64,000 nucleotides of DNA from JBFMHP01 sp964557295 (lineage in GTDB: Bacteria > Pseudomonadota > Gammaproteobacteria > RBG-16-57-12): NCBI GenBank assembly GCA_964557295.1, contig CAZKZP010000014.1, forward strand, positions 3,876-67,875, read 5' to 3'. A program made the position numbers and the translations under genes. This document shows, in pieces, positions 17,322-25,915 of the stretch (within the stretch, counting starts at the first letter, position 1; each line of letters opens with the position of its first letter). The notes below the pieces were generated by a model, which saw only the letters and a list, made by a program, of their open reading frames with translations, searched no databases and was not told the DNA's origin.

Positions 17322-17887
17322 GCTTGAACAGCCTCTCTAGTGACTTGGCGCTCCGGACCCGCCTGCTCGAGCAGGCGGATCAACGGCAACACACAGTTTT
17401 GCAGGGAATCGACCGACAGCGGCCCGGTGACCTTATGCACGATTACGCCGTTCTTGTCGATTAGATAGGTTTCAGGCACGCCGTAGACGCCATAGTCGAT
17501 CCCGACCCGGCCATCCGCGTCGACTGCGGAGAGCATATAGGGATCGCCGCCTTCCTTGAGCCAGTGGATGGCCGCCGGATTGGTGTCCTTGTAATTGAGC
17601 CCGACCAGGTTCTTGATGGCGCCCGCCCGCGTCGCCTGCACCAGCAAAGGGTGCTCGACACGGCAAGACACACACCATGAAGCCCAGACATTCAACAGCC
17701 ATACCTTGCCCAGCAGGTCCTGATTGGTGATGTGTTTGGCCGGATCGTGCAGCTGGGGCAGGGTGAAGGCGGGCGCAGGCTTGCCGATCAGCGGAGATGG
17801 CACCTCGCGCGGATTCAGACCCAACCCGATGTACAAAAACACCGAGAGGATCAGAAAGATGATGAGCGGCACCAGAAATCTAACCAT
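17312..17887 (-). CDS. ccmG: thiol:disulfide interchange protein CcmG (DsbE)
   Basis: Periplasmic membrane-tethered thioredoxin that keeps apocytochrome CxxCH cysteines reduced. The 191-residue protein has one N-terminal helix (about 5-25) and a thioredoxin fold with active site WASWCVSCRVEHP (Cys-Val-Ser-Cys, where many homologues have Cys-Pro-Thr-Cys or Cys-Val-Pro-Cys) and the cis-Pro loop GVPETYLIDKNG. It lies between ccmF and ccmH in the usual order. Confidence 0.95.
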   Translation of the reverse strand: MVRFLVPLIIFLILSVFLYIGLGLNPREVPSPLIGKPAPAFTLPQLHDPAKHITNQDLLGKVWLLNVWASWCVSCRVEHPLLVQATRAGAIKNLVGLNYKDTNPAAIHWLKEGGDPYMLSAVDADGRVGIDYGVYGVPETYLIDKNGVIVHKVTGPLSVDSLQNCVLPLIRLLEQAGPERQVTREAVQACV

Positions 17888-17899
17888 TGCGTAACTCTC

Positions 17900-19906
17900 C
17901 TAGACCAGCGCCGGCTGTTTGTTCTCTTGTTCCGTGCCCGCGCCTTCGACACCCTTGCGGCTGCGCAGTACGAACCGATACCGGCGATCCGTGGCGGCCA
18001 ACAGCCCACCCAATCCCATCAGGAAACAACCACCCCAGATCCAGTTCACGAAGGGCTTGTAATACACGCGCACGCTCCAGGCGCCGCCGGACACCGGCTC
18101 ACCCAACGAAACGTACAGATCGCGGAACACACCGCTGTCGATGGCCGCCTCGGTCATCGGCATGGTCTGAACCAGATAGGTGCGTTTTTCCGGATGCATC
18201 AGCTCATACTCCTTGCCGTTCTTGAAGACTTGGATATGACCCGTGCTCGCCTGGTAGTTCGGCCCGGGCATCTGGGTGACGCCGTCAAACCGGAAGGTAT
18301 ACTCGCCCATAGTCATGGTATCGCCCACATCCATACGGACATCCTGCTCCTGCTCATAAGTCGACACCAATGTGACACCCAAGATGAACACCGCGACGCC
18401 AAGATGCGCCAGATTCATGCCATAGAAGGAGCGCGGGGCACTGGACAGGCGCGCCATGAAACCGCCCTTGTGCTCGGCATCGGCATACAGCCGGTCATAC
18501 AAGCCACGCGCGATGGACATAATCACCCACAGCGCCATCGCCAGGCCAATCACCGTCATCACCGGCCACTTGTCGCCCATGGTAAACGGCAGGAGACAGG
18601 CGAGCACGATCGTTGCCCCCAGGGCCCAGCGCATCCGGACCCACAGATCCGGAATCGTGTGTTTTTTCCAACGTGACAGCGGCCCCAAGCCGAGCATGAA
18701 GATCATCGGGATCATCAAGGGAACGAACACGGAATTGAAGTACGGAGGTCCGACCGAGATCTTGCCCATCTCCAGGGAATCGAGCACCAACGGGTAAAGC
18801 GTTCCCAGCAAGACCGAAGCGGAGGCCACCACCAGCAACACATTGTTGACCAACAACATCGACTCGCGTGAAACCACGTCGAACTTGCCGCCCAGGCCAA
18901 CGCTCGGCGCGCGCCAGGCATACAAGGTCAAGGAGATGGCGATCGTCACGAACAGGAAGCCCAGGATGAATCCGCCACGCTCGGGATCGGTGGCGAAGGC
19001 ATGCACCGAGGTCAACACGCCGGAGCGCACCAGGAAGGTTCCAAGCAGGCTCAAGGAGAAGGTGATGATCGCCAGCAGCACCGTCCAGTTCTTGAAGCTG
19101 CCGCGTTTTTCCGTCACCGCCAGCGAGTGGATCAGCGCCGTGCCCACCAGCCAGGGCATGAACGAGGCGTTTTCCACCGGATCCCAGAACCACCAGCCGC
19201 CCCAACCGAGTTCGTAATACGCCCACCAGCTGCCCAAGGCGATGCCGAAGGTCAAGAACATCCAGGCGATGGTCGTCCACGGACGCGACCAGCGCGCCCA
19301 GGTGGCATCGAGCCGCCCGCCCAACAGCGCGGCGATGGCAAACGCAAAGGCAACGGAGAACCCGACATATCCCAGATACAACATCGGCGGATGAATCACC
19401 AGGCCGGGGTCCTGGAGCAGCGGATTCAAATCACGCCCTTCCGCGGCAGCAGGCAACATGCGATCGAACGGGTTGGAGGTCAGCAGCATGAACAACAGGA
19501 ACCCGACCGTGATCAAGCCCATCACCGCCAGCACGCGCGCGACCATCTCCTGAGGCAGATGGCGGCTGAACACGGACACCGCCATCGCCCACAAGCTCAG
19601 GAACAGCGTCCAGAGCAGCATCGAGCCCTCGTGGCCGCCCCAAACACCGGCGACCTTGTACTGTGTCGGCAGGAATGAGTTGGAATGTCCCGCCACGTAG
19701 GTGACGGAGAAATCGTCGGTGACGAAGGCATAGGTCAAACAGCCGAAGGCGATGGCAAGGAACACAAACAAGCCTTGCGCGGCGGGCCGCGCCAATGCCA
19801 TCCATTGCGGAATCCCTTTCGCTGCTCCGATCATGGGTAGTGTGCCTAAAATAATCGCGAGGCTCAGCGCGATTATCAGTGCGAAGTGGCCAATTTCAGG
19901 AATCAT
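17900..19906 (-). CDS. ccmF: cytochrome c heme lyase subunit CcmF
   Basis: Large polytopic subunit of the heme lyase that attaches heme to apocytochrome c in the periplasm. The 668-residue protein has about 14-15 membrane helices. The WWD heme-handling motif is clear (GWGGWWFWDPVENASFMPW, about 230-250), and conserved histidines flank it. The C-terminal periplasmic loop (about 540-620) precedes a last helix and a basic tail. It overlaps neither neighbour but is only 14 bases from ccmE. Confidence 0.97.
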   Translation of the reverse strand: MIPEIGHFALIIALSLAIILGTLPMIGAAKGIPQWMALARPAAQGLFVFLAIAFGCLTYAFVTDDFSVTYVAGHSNSFLPTQYKVAGVWGGHEGSMLLWTLFLSLWAMAVSVFSRHLPQEMVARVLAVMGLITVGFLLFMLLTSNPFDRMLPAAAEGRDLNPLLQDPGLVIHPPMLYLGYVGFSVAFAFAIAALLGGRLDATWARWSRPWTTIAWMFLTFGIALGSWWAYYELGWGGWWFWDPVENASFMPWLVGTALIHSLAVTEKRGSFKNWTVLLAIITFSLSLLGTFLVRSGVLTSVHAFATDPERGGFILGFLFVTIAISLTLYAWRAPSVGLGGKFDVVSRESMLLVNNVLLVVASASVLLGTLYPLVLDSLEMGKISVGPPYFNSVFVPLMIPMIFMLGLGPLSRWKKHTIPDLWVRMRWALGATIVLACLLPFTMGDKWPVMTVIGLAMALWVIMSIARGLYDRLYADAEHKGGFMARLSSAPRSFYGMNLAHLGVAVFILGVTLVSTYEQEQDVRMDVGDTMTMGEYTFRFDGVTQMPGPNYQASTGHIQVFKNGKEYELMHPEKRTYLVQTMPMTEAAIDSGVFRDLYVSLGEPVSGGAWSVRVYYKPFVNWIWGGCFLMGLGGLLAATDRRYRFVLRSRKGVEGAGTEQENKQPALV

Positions 19907-19920
19907 AGGAGTATCCTCTG

Positions 19921-20385
19921 CTATTGCTGTGGCGCGCTGCCCGCGCTTGGCGCCTGGGAGGCGGACTTAGCCTTCTCCAAGGCATCGGCCACTTCAGGTG
20001 GCATATAGTTTTCATCGTGCTTAGCTAGTACTTCCGTGGCCTTGAACACACCGTCGGCTTCCAGTTTACCTTGGGCGACCACACCCTGCCCCTCACGGAA
20101 CAGGTCCGGTAGGATGCCGGTGTACAGTACGGCGACGGTCTCGGCGTTGTCGGTTACGCGAAAGCGCACCGTCAGGCCATCGTCCGCACGCGAGAGTGAA
20201 CCTTCCTCCACCAAACCGCCAAGGCGGAAACTGCGGTCCTTGGGCGCCTCACCCGCCTTTATCTGACTCGGGCTGAAAAAGAATACGAGGTTTTTGTTGA
20301 ACGCGTTGAGCACCAGCGCCACGGCCACACCCAGCACCGCCAGCGCCGCAATGACAAACAAAAATCGCTTATGCCTTGTCTTCAT
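19921..20385 (-). CDS. ccmE: heme chaperone CcmE
   Basis: Periplasmic heme chaperone that receives heme from CcmC and passes it to CcmFH. The 154-residue protein has an N-terminal membrane helix (about 8-30), an OB-fold beta barrel, and the covalent heme-binding histidine in LAKHDENYMPPEV (about 125-138). The ATG at 20385 lies inside the 3' end of ccmD (17-base overlap) with AAGG about eight bases upstream; an upstream start at 20406 is less likely. Confidence 0.95.
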   Translation of the reverse strand: MKTRHKRFLFVIAALAVLGVAVALVLNAFNKNLVFFFSPSQIKAGEAPKDRSFRLGGLVEEGSLSRADDGLTVRFRVTDNAETVAVLYTGILPDLFREGQGVVAQGKLEADGVFKATEVLAKHDENYMPPEVADALEKAKSASQAPSAGSAPQQ

Positions 20386-20569
20386 CTTGAACTGCCTTTG
20401 CAGCACGTGCCTGCGCCATACGGGCGAGCCGTTGACGCGTCTGCTGCTGTTTGCTCTTGACCCACAACGTTTCGGCGATGATCAACACCGCCGTCACCCC
20501 ATAGCTCCCCCACACATAGAGGGCGTGCCCGCCCATGGCAAAGAATTCCGAAGCGCTTCCCCAGTTCAT
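20369..20569 (-). CDS. ccmD: heme exporter protein CcmD
   Basis: Small membrane protein needed to release heme-loaded CcmE from the CcmABC complex. It has 66 residues: one membrane helix at about 14-35 (HALYVWGSYGVTAVLIIAE) followed by a basic, Arg/Gln-rich cytoplasmic tail. The conserved FFAMGGHALYVW start is typical. It overlaps ccmC by four bases upstream and ccmE downstream. Confidence 0.93.
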   Translation of the reverse strand: MNWGSASEFFAMGGHALYVWGSYGVTAVLIIAETLWVKSKQQQTRQRLARMAQARAAKAVQDEDKA

Positions 20570-21324
20570 TTCTCACCGCCTAATTCATCCAGCACCCAAT
20601 TGGCATCGCGCTCACGGGCCAGGATATCGCTGCGCACCCGCATCAGCACTATCGCGATGGTGTACATCCAGAATGCGAAGGTCATCAAGAGCATGGCCGT
20701 CAACATCGTGGCGGCCATGGTCGGCGCCTTGCTCATGGAGATCGACGCCCCCTGATGCAAGGTGTTCCACCATTTGACCGAGAAATAGATTATGGGCACA
20801 TTAACGACGCCCACCAACGCCAGCAATGCGCTGGCCTTGGCGGCGCGGTTGGGATCGTCGATGGCCCCGCGCAAAGAGATATAGCCAAGATACAGAAACA
20901 GCAGCAACAATTCCGAGGTCAACCGCGCATCCCATACCCACCAGGTGCCCCAGGTCGGCTTGCCCCACAAGGCACCGGTCCACAGGGCGATGAAGGTGAA
21001 AATCGCGCCGGTGGGGGCGAGGGCGCCGGCCATCATGTCCGCCAGGCGCACGTTCATCGCCAGATAGATCGCCGCATAACAGGCCATGACCACATAAATG
21101 AACATCGACATCCAAGCCGCCGCCACATGGATGAACATGATGCGGTAGCTCTCGCCTTGTTGATAGTCTGTGGGCGCGACAAAAAAGCCGATATACAGGC
21201 CTATGGCCGCGGAGATCACCGCCAGCCAGGCAAACCACGGGAGCATCTTTCCCGCCAAGGGGTAGAAGGTGCGCGGGGAAGCGAACCGGTACCAGGATAT
21301 ATCTTTCGTTGTTTCTGTGGACAT
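20566..21324 (-). CDS. ccmC: heme exporter / heme handling protein CcmC
   Basis: Inner-membrane protein that loads heme on CcmE. The protein has 252 residues and six membrane helices. The WWD motif is visible as WGTWWVWDARLTSELLL (about 125-142) with flanking conserved histidines. It follows ccmB after 14 bases and its stop overlaps the ccmD start. Confidence 0.96.
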   Translation of the reverse strand: MSTETTKDISWYRFASPRTFYPLAGKMLPWFAWLAVISAAIGLYIGFFVAPTDYQQGESYRIMFIHVAAAWMSMFIYVVMACYAAIYLAMNVRLADMMAGALAPTGAIFTFIALWTGALWGKPTWGTWWVWDARLTSELLLLFLYLGYISLRGAIDDPNRAAKASALLALVGVVNVPIIYFSVKWWNTLHQGASISMSKAPTMAATMLTAMLLMTFAFWMYTIAIVLMRVRSDILARERDANWVLDELGGEK

Positions 21325-21338
21325 GGACTTCTACCTAG

Positions 21339-22007
21339 CTACTCCATCGATATTCTCAACGCCGCTGCGGCGGCCCAAGGTGTAAACCCGAGTGCCAAGG
21401 CGAGAAACGCGCCCAGCAATGAAATCTGCGCTTCGACACCCATGTCGGCTCGAATTGATTCGACCGCGCCGGTCCCGAAGATCAGGATCGGGACATACAG
21501 CGGCAGAACCAGGAGAGACAATAATACACCACCACCCCTAACGCCCAGGGTCAACGCCGCGCCGATCGAGCCGATCAGACTCAGCACCGGCGTCCCCAGC
21601 AGCAGGGTCAGCACCATGACCCGGATCGCCTCGCCCTCCATGCCCATGAGCACCCCCAGGAGTGGAGACATCAACACCAGCGGCAGCCCCGTCAACAGCC
21701 AATGGGCGATCACCTTGCTCAACACCAGCAGCGACAACGGCTGCGGCGCTATCAGCATCTGCTCCAGGGTTCCGTCCTGGTAATCCACGGAGAACAGGCG
21801 ATTGAGCGATAACATCGTGGCCAGCAATGCCGCCACCCAGATCACGCCCGAGGCGATTTCTCTGAGGACCTCCATTTCCGGACTCACGCCCAAGGGGAAT
21901 AAACTGACGACGATGACAAAAAAGAACAACGATGTCATCACATCCTGTGGACGGCGCATCGCCAGCAGCATATCACGCCATATCATGTGGCGGATAATCA
22001 ACAACAT
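21339..22007 (-). CDS. ccmB: heme exporter protein CcmB
   Basis: Membrane subunit of the CcmAB ABC module that drives release of holo-CcmE. The protein has 222 residues and six hydrophobic segments, with the family motifs RRPQD near the start and LFSVDYQDGTLEQML. The ATG at 22007 has a purine-rich AGGGGGAG just upstream and follows the ccmA stop by eight bases. The open frame continues upstream to 22316, but that part only shadows ccmA. Confidence 0.95.
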   Translation of the reverse strand: MLLIIRHMIWRDMLLAMRRPQDVMTSLFFFVIVVSLFPLGVSPEMEVLREIASGVIWVAALLATMLSLNRLFSVDYQDGTLEQMLIAPQPLSLLVLSKVIAHWLLTGLPLVLMSPLLGVLMGMEGEAIRVMVLTLLLGTPVLSLIGSIGAALTLGVRGGGVLLSLLVLPLYVPILIFGTGAVESIRADMGVEAQISLLGAFLALALGFTPWAAAAALRISME

Positions 22008-22015
22008 CGCTCCCC

Positions 22016-22630
22016 CTACTGCCCTAGATTCAGCTGTCTGACCACCCCTTCGATATCGACATCCTGGTGTGTGGTCAAAATCACCATTCCGCCGTTCTCG
22101 AGGTGTTCGGCGATGACATTGCGCATCACCTCGATGACCGCCACATCCAGCGCGGTGTAGGGTTCGTCCAGAATCCAGAGTTTTGCCTGAGTCAGCAGCA
22201 GTCTCGCCAGCGCCACCCGGCGCCGCTGCCCCTGCGAGAGCACCTTGGCGGGCAATTCCTCGCGCCCGGCCAGACCGATGCGCCGCAGGGCGTTGCGCAG
22301 CGTGTCCGCGGCGCACGCCTGACCCGAGAGCTGCGCTGCAATCCGCAGGTTCTCGAGCCCGGTCAGATCGTCCTTCACCCCGTTGAGGTGGCCGATATAG
22401 GTCAGATCTTGATGAAAGTCCTCACCCAGCCGGCGTATCGGCGTGCCCTTCCACAAGATCTTTCCTTGCTCGGGCGTCATCAGACCACAGAGCGTGCGCA
22501 ACAATGTCGTCTTACCGCTGCCATTGTGCCCTTTGACGTGCAGCAGCTCACCCGGCTGGACCTTGAAGTTCAGACCTGTAAAACAGAGGTGATCGCCCCG
22601 CCAGCATTCTAGATCTTGGACTTCTAACAT
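22016..22630 (-). CDS. ccmA: cytochrome c biogenesis ATP-binding protein CcmA
   Basis: ABC ATPase of the CcmABCD complex. The 204-residue protein carries a Walker A (GHNGSGKTTLLRTL), signature motif (LSQGQRRRVALARLL), Walker B (LWILDEPYTALD) and H-loop (TTHQDV). It is the first gene of the nine-gene ccm operon. Its promoter should lie in the short gap 22631-22725, where I could not pick a convincing one. Confidence 0.97.
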   Translation of the reverse strand: MLEVQDLECWRGDHLCFTGLNFKVQPGELLHVKGHNGSGKTTLLRTLCGLMTPEQGKILWKGTPIRRLGEDFHQDLTYIGHLNGVKDDLTGLENLRIAAQLSGQACAADTLRNALRRIGLAGREELPAKVLSQGQRRRVALARLLLTQAKLWILDEPYTALDVAVIEVMRNVIAEHLENGGMVILTTHQDVDIEGVVRQLNLGQ

Positions 22631-22725
22631 CCTGCTAAATGCACTGCATTCTCATTTCTACAAGGTCAGTGAGTGTACCACTAGACCGAACCGCGACTCC
22701 AGCCCCAATACCCGGAATCTGGCGT

Positions 22726-23280
22726 TTATTTTGAGACACGTTCTAAGGCGCCGCGCTCCGCCACTTCCCGTATCACGGCTATCATCTCCGGGCCATCCCA
22801 TTCCCTTGGCCCGATGATGTTGCGGGCGACGATATTACCCTTTGCCAGGATAAAGGTGGAGGGCACCACCTTCACACCAAAATCCCGCTGCATCTGCGCC
22901 ACATCCTCGGCCAGATGGTTCTCGAAGCCAACCCCGCGCTCGCGCAGATATTCGCGCACCAGATGATCGTCGTGATCGAGGGCAATGCCGACCACGGCGT
23001 AGTCCTGCGCACCCAACGCCTCGGACAGCCGTTGCAGGCTGGGCAACTCCTTGCGACAGGGCGCGCACCAGGTCCCCCAGACATTGACCACCACCACTTT
23101 GTCCATCGGCAGCTGAAGCTGCTCGCGTCTCCCCTCCAGGGTCAGGGTGTGGACCACCGGAAACCGATCGCCCGGCGCAAGCCGCGGCGGATCCCCGCCA
23201 TCACTGCACGCCGCCATCAGGCCCAGGGTGAACAGAAGGACCCACCTCAGAACCTGCCCTGTCGGCACCGAGGCGTTCAT
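22726..23280 (-). CDS. TlpA/ResA-like thioredoxin lipoprotein
   Basis: Periplasmic thiol reductase with a lipoprotein signal (LGLMAACSDGG) and a thioredoxin fold holding the WGTWCAPCRKELP active site. About 184 residues from the ATG at 23280; a GTG 12 bases upstream is possible. It closes an operon with the TPR protein, CcsA and ResB, so it is likely the ResA/CcsX partner that reduces apocytochrome cysteines for the System II pair. This is distinct from CcmG of the neighbouring System I operon. Confidence 0.88.
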   Translation of the reverse strand: MNASVPTGQVLRWVLLFTLGLMAACSDGGDPPRLAPGDRFPVVHTLTLEGRREQLQLPMDKVVVVNVWGTWCAPCRKELPSLQRLSEALGAQDYAVVGIALDHDDHLVREYLRERGVGFENHLAEDVAQMQRDFGVKVVPSTFILAKGNIVARNIIGPREWDGPEMIAVIREVAERGALERVSK

Positions 23281-23293
23281 GCCCCTAACCACA

Positions 23294-23908
23294 CTACGGC
23301 GTGCCTGCCCCGCCCTGGCCCGGCTGAGCGGCGGCCGGCGCTTCGGATTCGGGTATCCGGCCGAGCTTGCGCTCCCATTCCCATAATGCGGCGCGCGCCT
23401 TGGCCAGATAGGTATCCTCTTTCGTCAAATGGATATAACTGCGCATCGCGCCCAACGCCATCTCGTACTCGCCCAGGCCCTCAAAGGCCATGGCCAAGCC
23501 ATAATAGGCATTGGCGTAGGGCGGCCGCAATTCGATGGCGGTGGTGAAGAAGTCATGCGCGGCCGCGTACCTCTCCAGCCCCAGCAGGGCAAACCCCATG
23601 TTCGCATGGGCCTCCGGCATGCGTGGCGATAATTCGAGCACGCGGTGCAGCGCCGTCATCGCCATGTCGTAGCGCTTGGCGTGCAACATCATCACCGCCT
23701 GCTCGAAACGCTGGGCGATCTCGACCTCGCGCGCCTGGTGGGCATGGCGGTCGGGCTTGGCATAGGGATCGACCCGCGTCTCGCGCGCGCCAACAGGCAC
23801 CACATGCGCCGGATCGACCTGCTTGATGACATCGTACACGGCCACGGCGATGACGGTCATACAGATTACGGTCATCACCAGAATCAGGTTTTCATAGTCT
23901 TTGGTCAT
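23294..23908 (-). CDS. membrane-anchored TPR protein of the CcsA/ResB operon
   Basis: The 204-residue protein has an N-terminal membrane helix (about 8-28) and three to four TPR repeats (about 65-180; for example EAHANMGFALLGLERYAAAHDFF). It overlaps the ccsA stop by four bases, so it is coupled to it. By analogy with CcmI, whose TPR domain binds apocytochrome, it may chaperone substrates of the System II lyase; this is inference. The C-terminus is Ala/Pro/Gly-rich and disordered. Confidence 0.8.
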   Translation of the reverse strand: MTKDYENLILVMTVICMTVIAVAVYDVIKQVDPAHVVPVGARETRVDPYAKPDRHAHQAREVEIAQRFEQAVMMLHAKRYDMAMTALHRVLELSPRMPEAHANMGFALLGLERYAAAHDFFTTAIELRPPYANAYYGLAMAFEGLGEYEMALGAMRSYIHLTKEDTYLAKARAALWEWERKLGRIPESEAPAAAQPGQGGAGTP

Positions 23909-24759
23909 ACCACTCCTTTATGCGCCGCCGGGCTGATATAGGGCACGCCGAAATATGTCATGAATGCGAATACAAAGATACCGATGATCATCCACGCGCC
24001 AACGGCCAAGGGGATGCGATATGCCAGCCGCAGATGGATGCTCGCCCCCAGCACCAGCCAGTTGAGGAATGACGAGGTCTCCAGCTCATCCCAATCCCAA
24101 TACCGGCCCCAGGCATCCTGCGCCCAAACCGCGCCGGCGATCAGCATCAAGCTGTCGAAGATCAGCGCCACCATCATGAAGCGCCAGGCGATGCGATCGA
24201 TCATCTCGTCGGACGGCATGCCGGAGAACAGTCGCGCCAGACGCGTGCGCCGCAACAGGATCACCCCCGCCAAGCCCACGCCGATCAGGCAGGCGGCCAG
24301 AAAGATCTTGCCCAGTCCGACATGCGCCCACTTCCAATCGTTGTAATAGGTCGCCGGATAAAACCCCCCGGCCGGCTCGAGGATCAGCACCCAGCTGCCC
24401 AAGACCCAGAGCGCCGGAAACACGATGACCGCGGTGCCACGCAATTGCGGCATGCGCCAGTAGACTAGCAGATAAAAGAGCCCCAGACTCCACAGCTGAC
24501 TGGCGAGCAATTCAAACAGCTCGACGAAGGGGCCATGCCCGAGTCTTTGCCAGCGCACCGCGAGCATGATCGTCAGCAACACTACGCCCAAGGCCAAGAA
24601 ACCCAACACGATCTGCTCGCGGGAACGCTGCGACTGCAGGATCACATTTTCGATCGCCCCAGTATAGCGCGGCGCTACCGTCAGGACGGCCGCGATCGTT
24701 GCGACTGCGTACGCCGCCAAGGCCGCCCACAACCAGGGTAATTCTGCCGCCATCTGCAT
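23905..24759 (-). CDS. ccsA: CcsA/ResC-like cytochrome c assembly protein
   Basis: System II heme lyase/export subunit. The 284-residue protein has about eight membrane helices. The heme-handling WWD region appears as WDWDELETSSFLNWLVLGA (about 225-245), flanked by histidines in the membrane loops (WKWAHVGLG and the loop after NWLVLGASIH). It follows the ResB-like gene by 12 bases. A full System I operon lies immediately downstream, so two maturation routes sit side by side. Confidence 0.87.
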   Translation of the reverse strand: MQMAAELPWLWAALAAYAVATIAAVLTVAPRYTGAIENVILQSQRSREQIVLGFLALGVVLLTIMLAVRWQRLGHGPFVELFELLASQLWSLGLFYLLVYWRMPQLRGTAVIVFPALWVLGSWVLILEPAGGFYPATYYNDWKWAHVGLGKIFLAACLIGVGLAGVILLRRTRLARLFSGMPSDEMIDRIAWRFMMVALIFDSLMLIAGAVWAQDAWGRYWDWDELETSSFLNWLVLGASIHLRLAYRIPLAVGAWMIIGIFVFAFMTYFGVPYISPAAHKGVV

Positions 24760-24771
24760 ACTCGCCTCCTA

Positions 24772-25767
24772 TCAGACCTCGCCGTCTTTGTCTTCTGCCC
24801 GCAACGGCAGGGCTTGCGCCGTCTTCTGCCAGAGATGCCAGCCGAGCCCCAGTACCGCCACCACGGACACGAAAAACAGCCAGCGCAAGGTGGGGTCATA
24901 GAAAATGGTATATCCCATCCACATGCGCAGCTCTTCATAGCGTAGCCGGCCGTGGGGTAGCCGCGCCTCGTCCCCCACATTCAACTCCACGCGCTGATCA
25001 CCCACGGTCACCGCGAGCGTCCCCGAAGAGGTTTCCTGCTGCAAACTCCAGTAATCGTCTTCGGTGTAGGGCGTCTTGAGCGTCAACCAGAACTCGATCT
25101 CCTCGTTCGTTCCGGGAGGGCTCCATGCATTCTTCTGCTTGTACTCATACAACGGATAGGACGGCATGTTCACACTGCCCGTCACCGGCGCCCCAGCATC
25201 GGGGATCCACGTAAGGATGGGGGCGAAACCCTTGTTGAAGCTGGTGTAGAAACGATAGCCTCCGAGCAGCAACGGCTTGTCATCACCGACCACCAAATGC
25301 TGCCGGGTACCGTCAGACTGCTTGACGTAGACGTGGCTATAGGTGGCGCCACGCTGCAATCCCGGCTCATAGTTGACGATGTATTGGCCCTGTACGAACT
25401 CTCCACCCTCCAGCCCCCAGCGATGCCAAGGCCCCTTTTTGACCTCTTGCAGCAGGCCGGGCTCAAAAGACTGTCCGTTGATGATCTCGACTTGCGCATC
25501 CAGGTGGGTGAGCCGCCCGATCGCTGCCAGCACTGCGATACCAAGCAGGCCGAGATGGAATACCAGCAGCCCGGGCTGACGATTGATCTTGCGGTTGGTG
25601 GAGATGGCGGCGAGCAGATTGACCGAAAGCCAGAACAAGGGCAGGACCAACACCCAGACGGAAAAATCGAACTGACTGCCGTAGCTCAGGATCGCGCCGA
25701 TGCACAGCAGCACCATGCCGATCAGGGTCAATTTTATGGAGGCTAAACGATACAACCAGCCCATCAC
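24772..25767 (-). CDS. resB: ResB/CcsB-like cytochrome c biogenesis protein
   Basis: Partner of CcsA in System II. The 331-residue protein has membrane helices at about 10-28, 33-52, 65-85 and 295-315, with a large periplasmic domain between the third and last, as in ResB. It is shorter than many CcsB proteins (about 400-600). First gene of a four-gene operon (resB, ccsA, TPR, tlpA). The 148-base gap upstream (25768-25915) holds no gene I can see. Confidence 0.82.
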   Translation of the reverse strand: MMGWLYRLASIKLTLIGMVLLCIGAILSYGSQFDFSVWVLVLPLFWLSVNLLAAISTNRKINRQPGLLVFHLGLLGIAVLAAIGRLTHLDAQVEIINGQSFEPGLLQEVKKGPWHRWGLEGGEFVQGQYIVNYEPGLQRGATYSHVYVKQSDGTRQHLVVGDDKPLLLGGYRFYTSFNKGFAPILTWIPDAGAPVTGSVNMPSYPLYEYKQKNAWSPPGTNEEIEFWLTLKTPYTEDDYWSLQQETSSGTLAVTVGDQRVELNVGDEARLPHGRLRYEELRMWMGYTIFYDPTLRWLFFVSVVAVLGLGWHLWQKTAQALPLRAEDKDGEV

Positions 25768-25915
25768 TGCATCACCGGCTCAGGAGCTCTATACCCTACA
25801 AAATGAGTCGATTTTCACTCACTTCGCTCCCACGCGCAACACATCTCCGCAAGCCGGGTACATTTCACATCACCTATTGTTAGTTCGGAGAATATTTCGG
25901 GCATGAGATCAGATG

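Noticed and set aside
21339..22316. 325-codon frame as full-length CcmB
   Set aside because: The first hundred codons shadow ccmA in another frame; the conserved CcmB begins at 22007 with a proper ribosome site.
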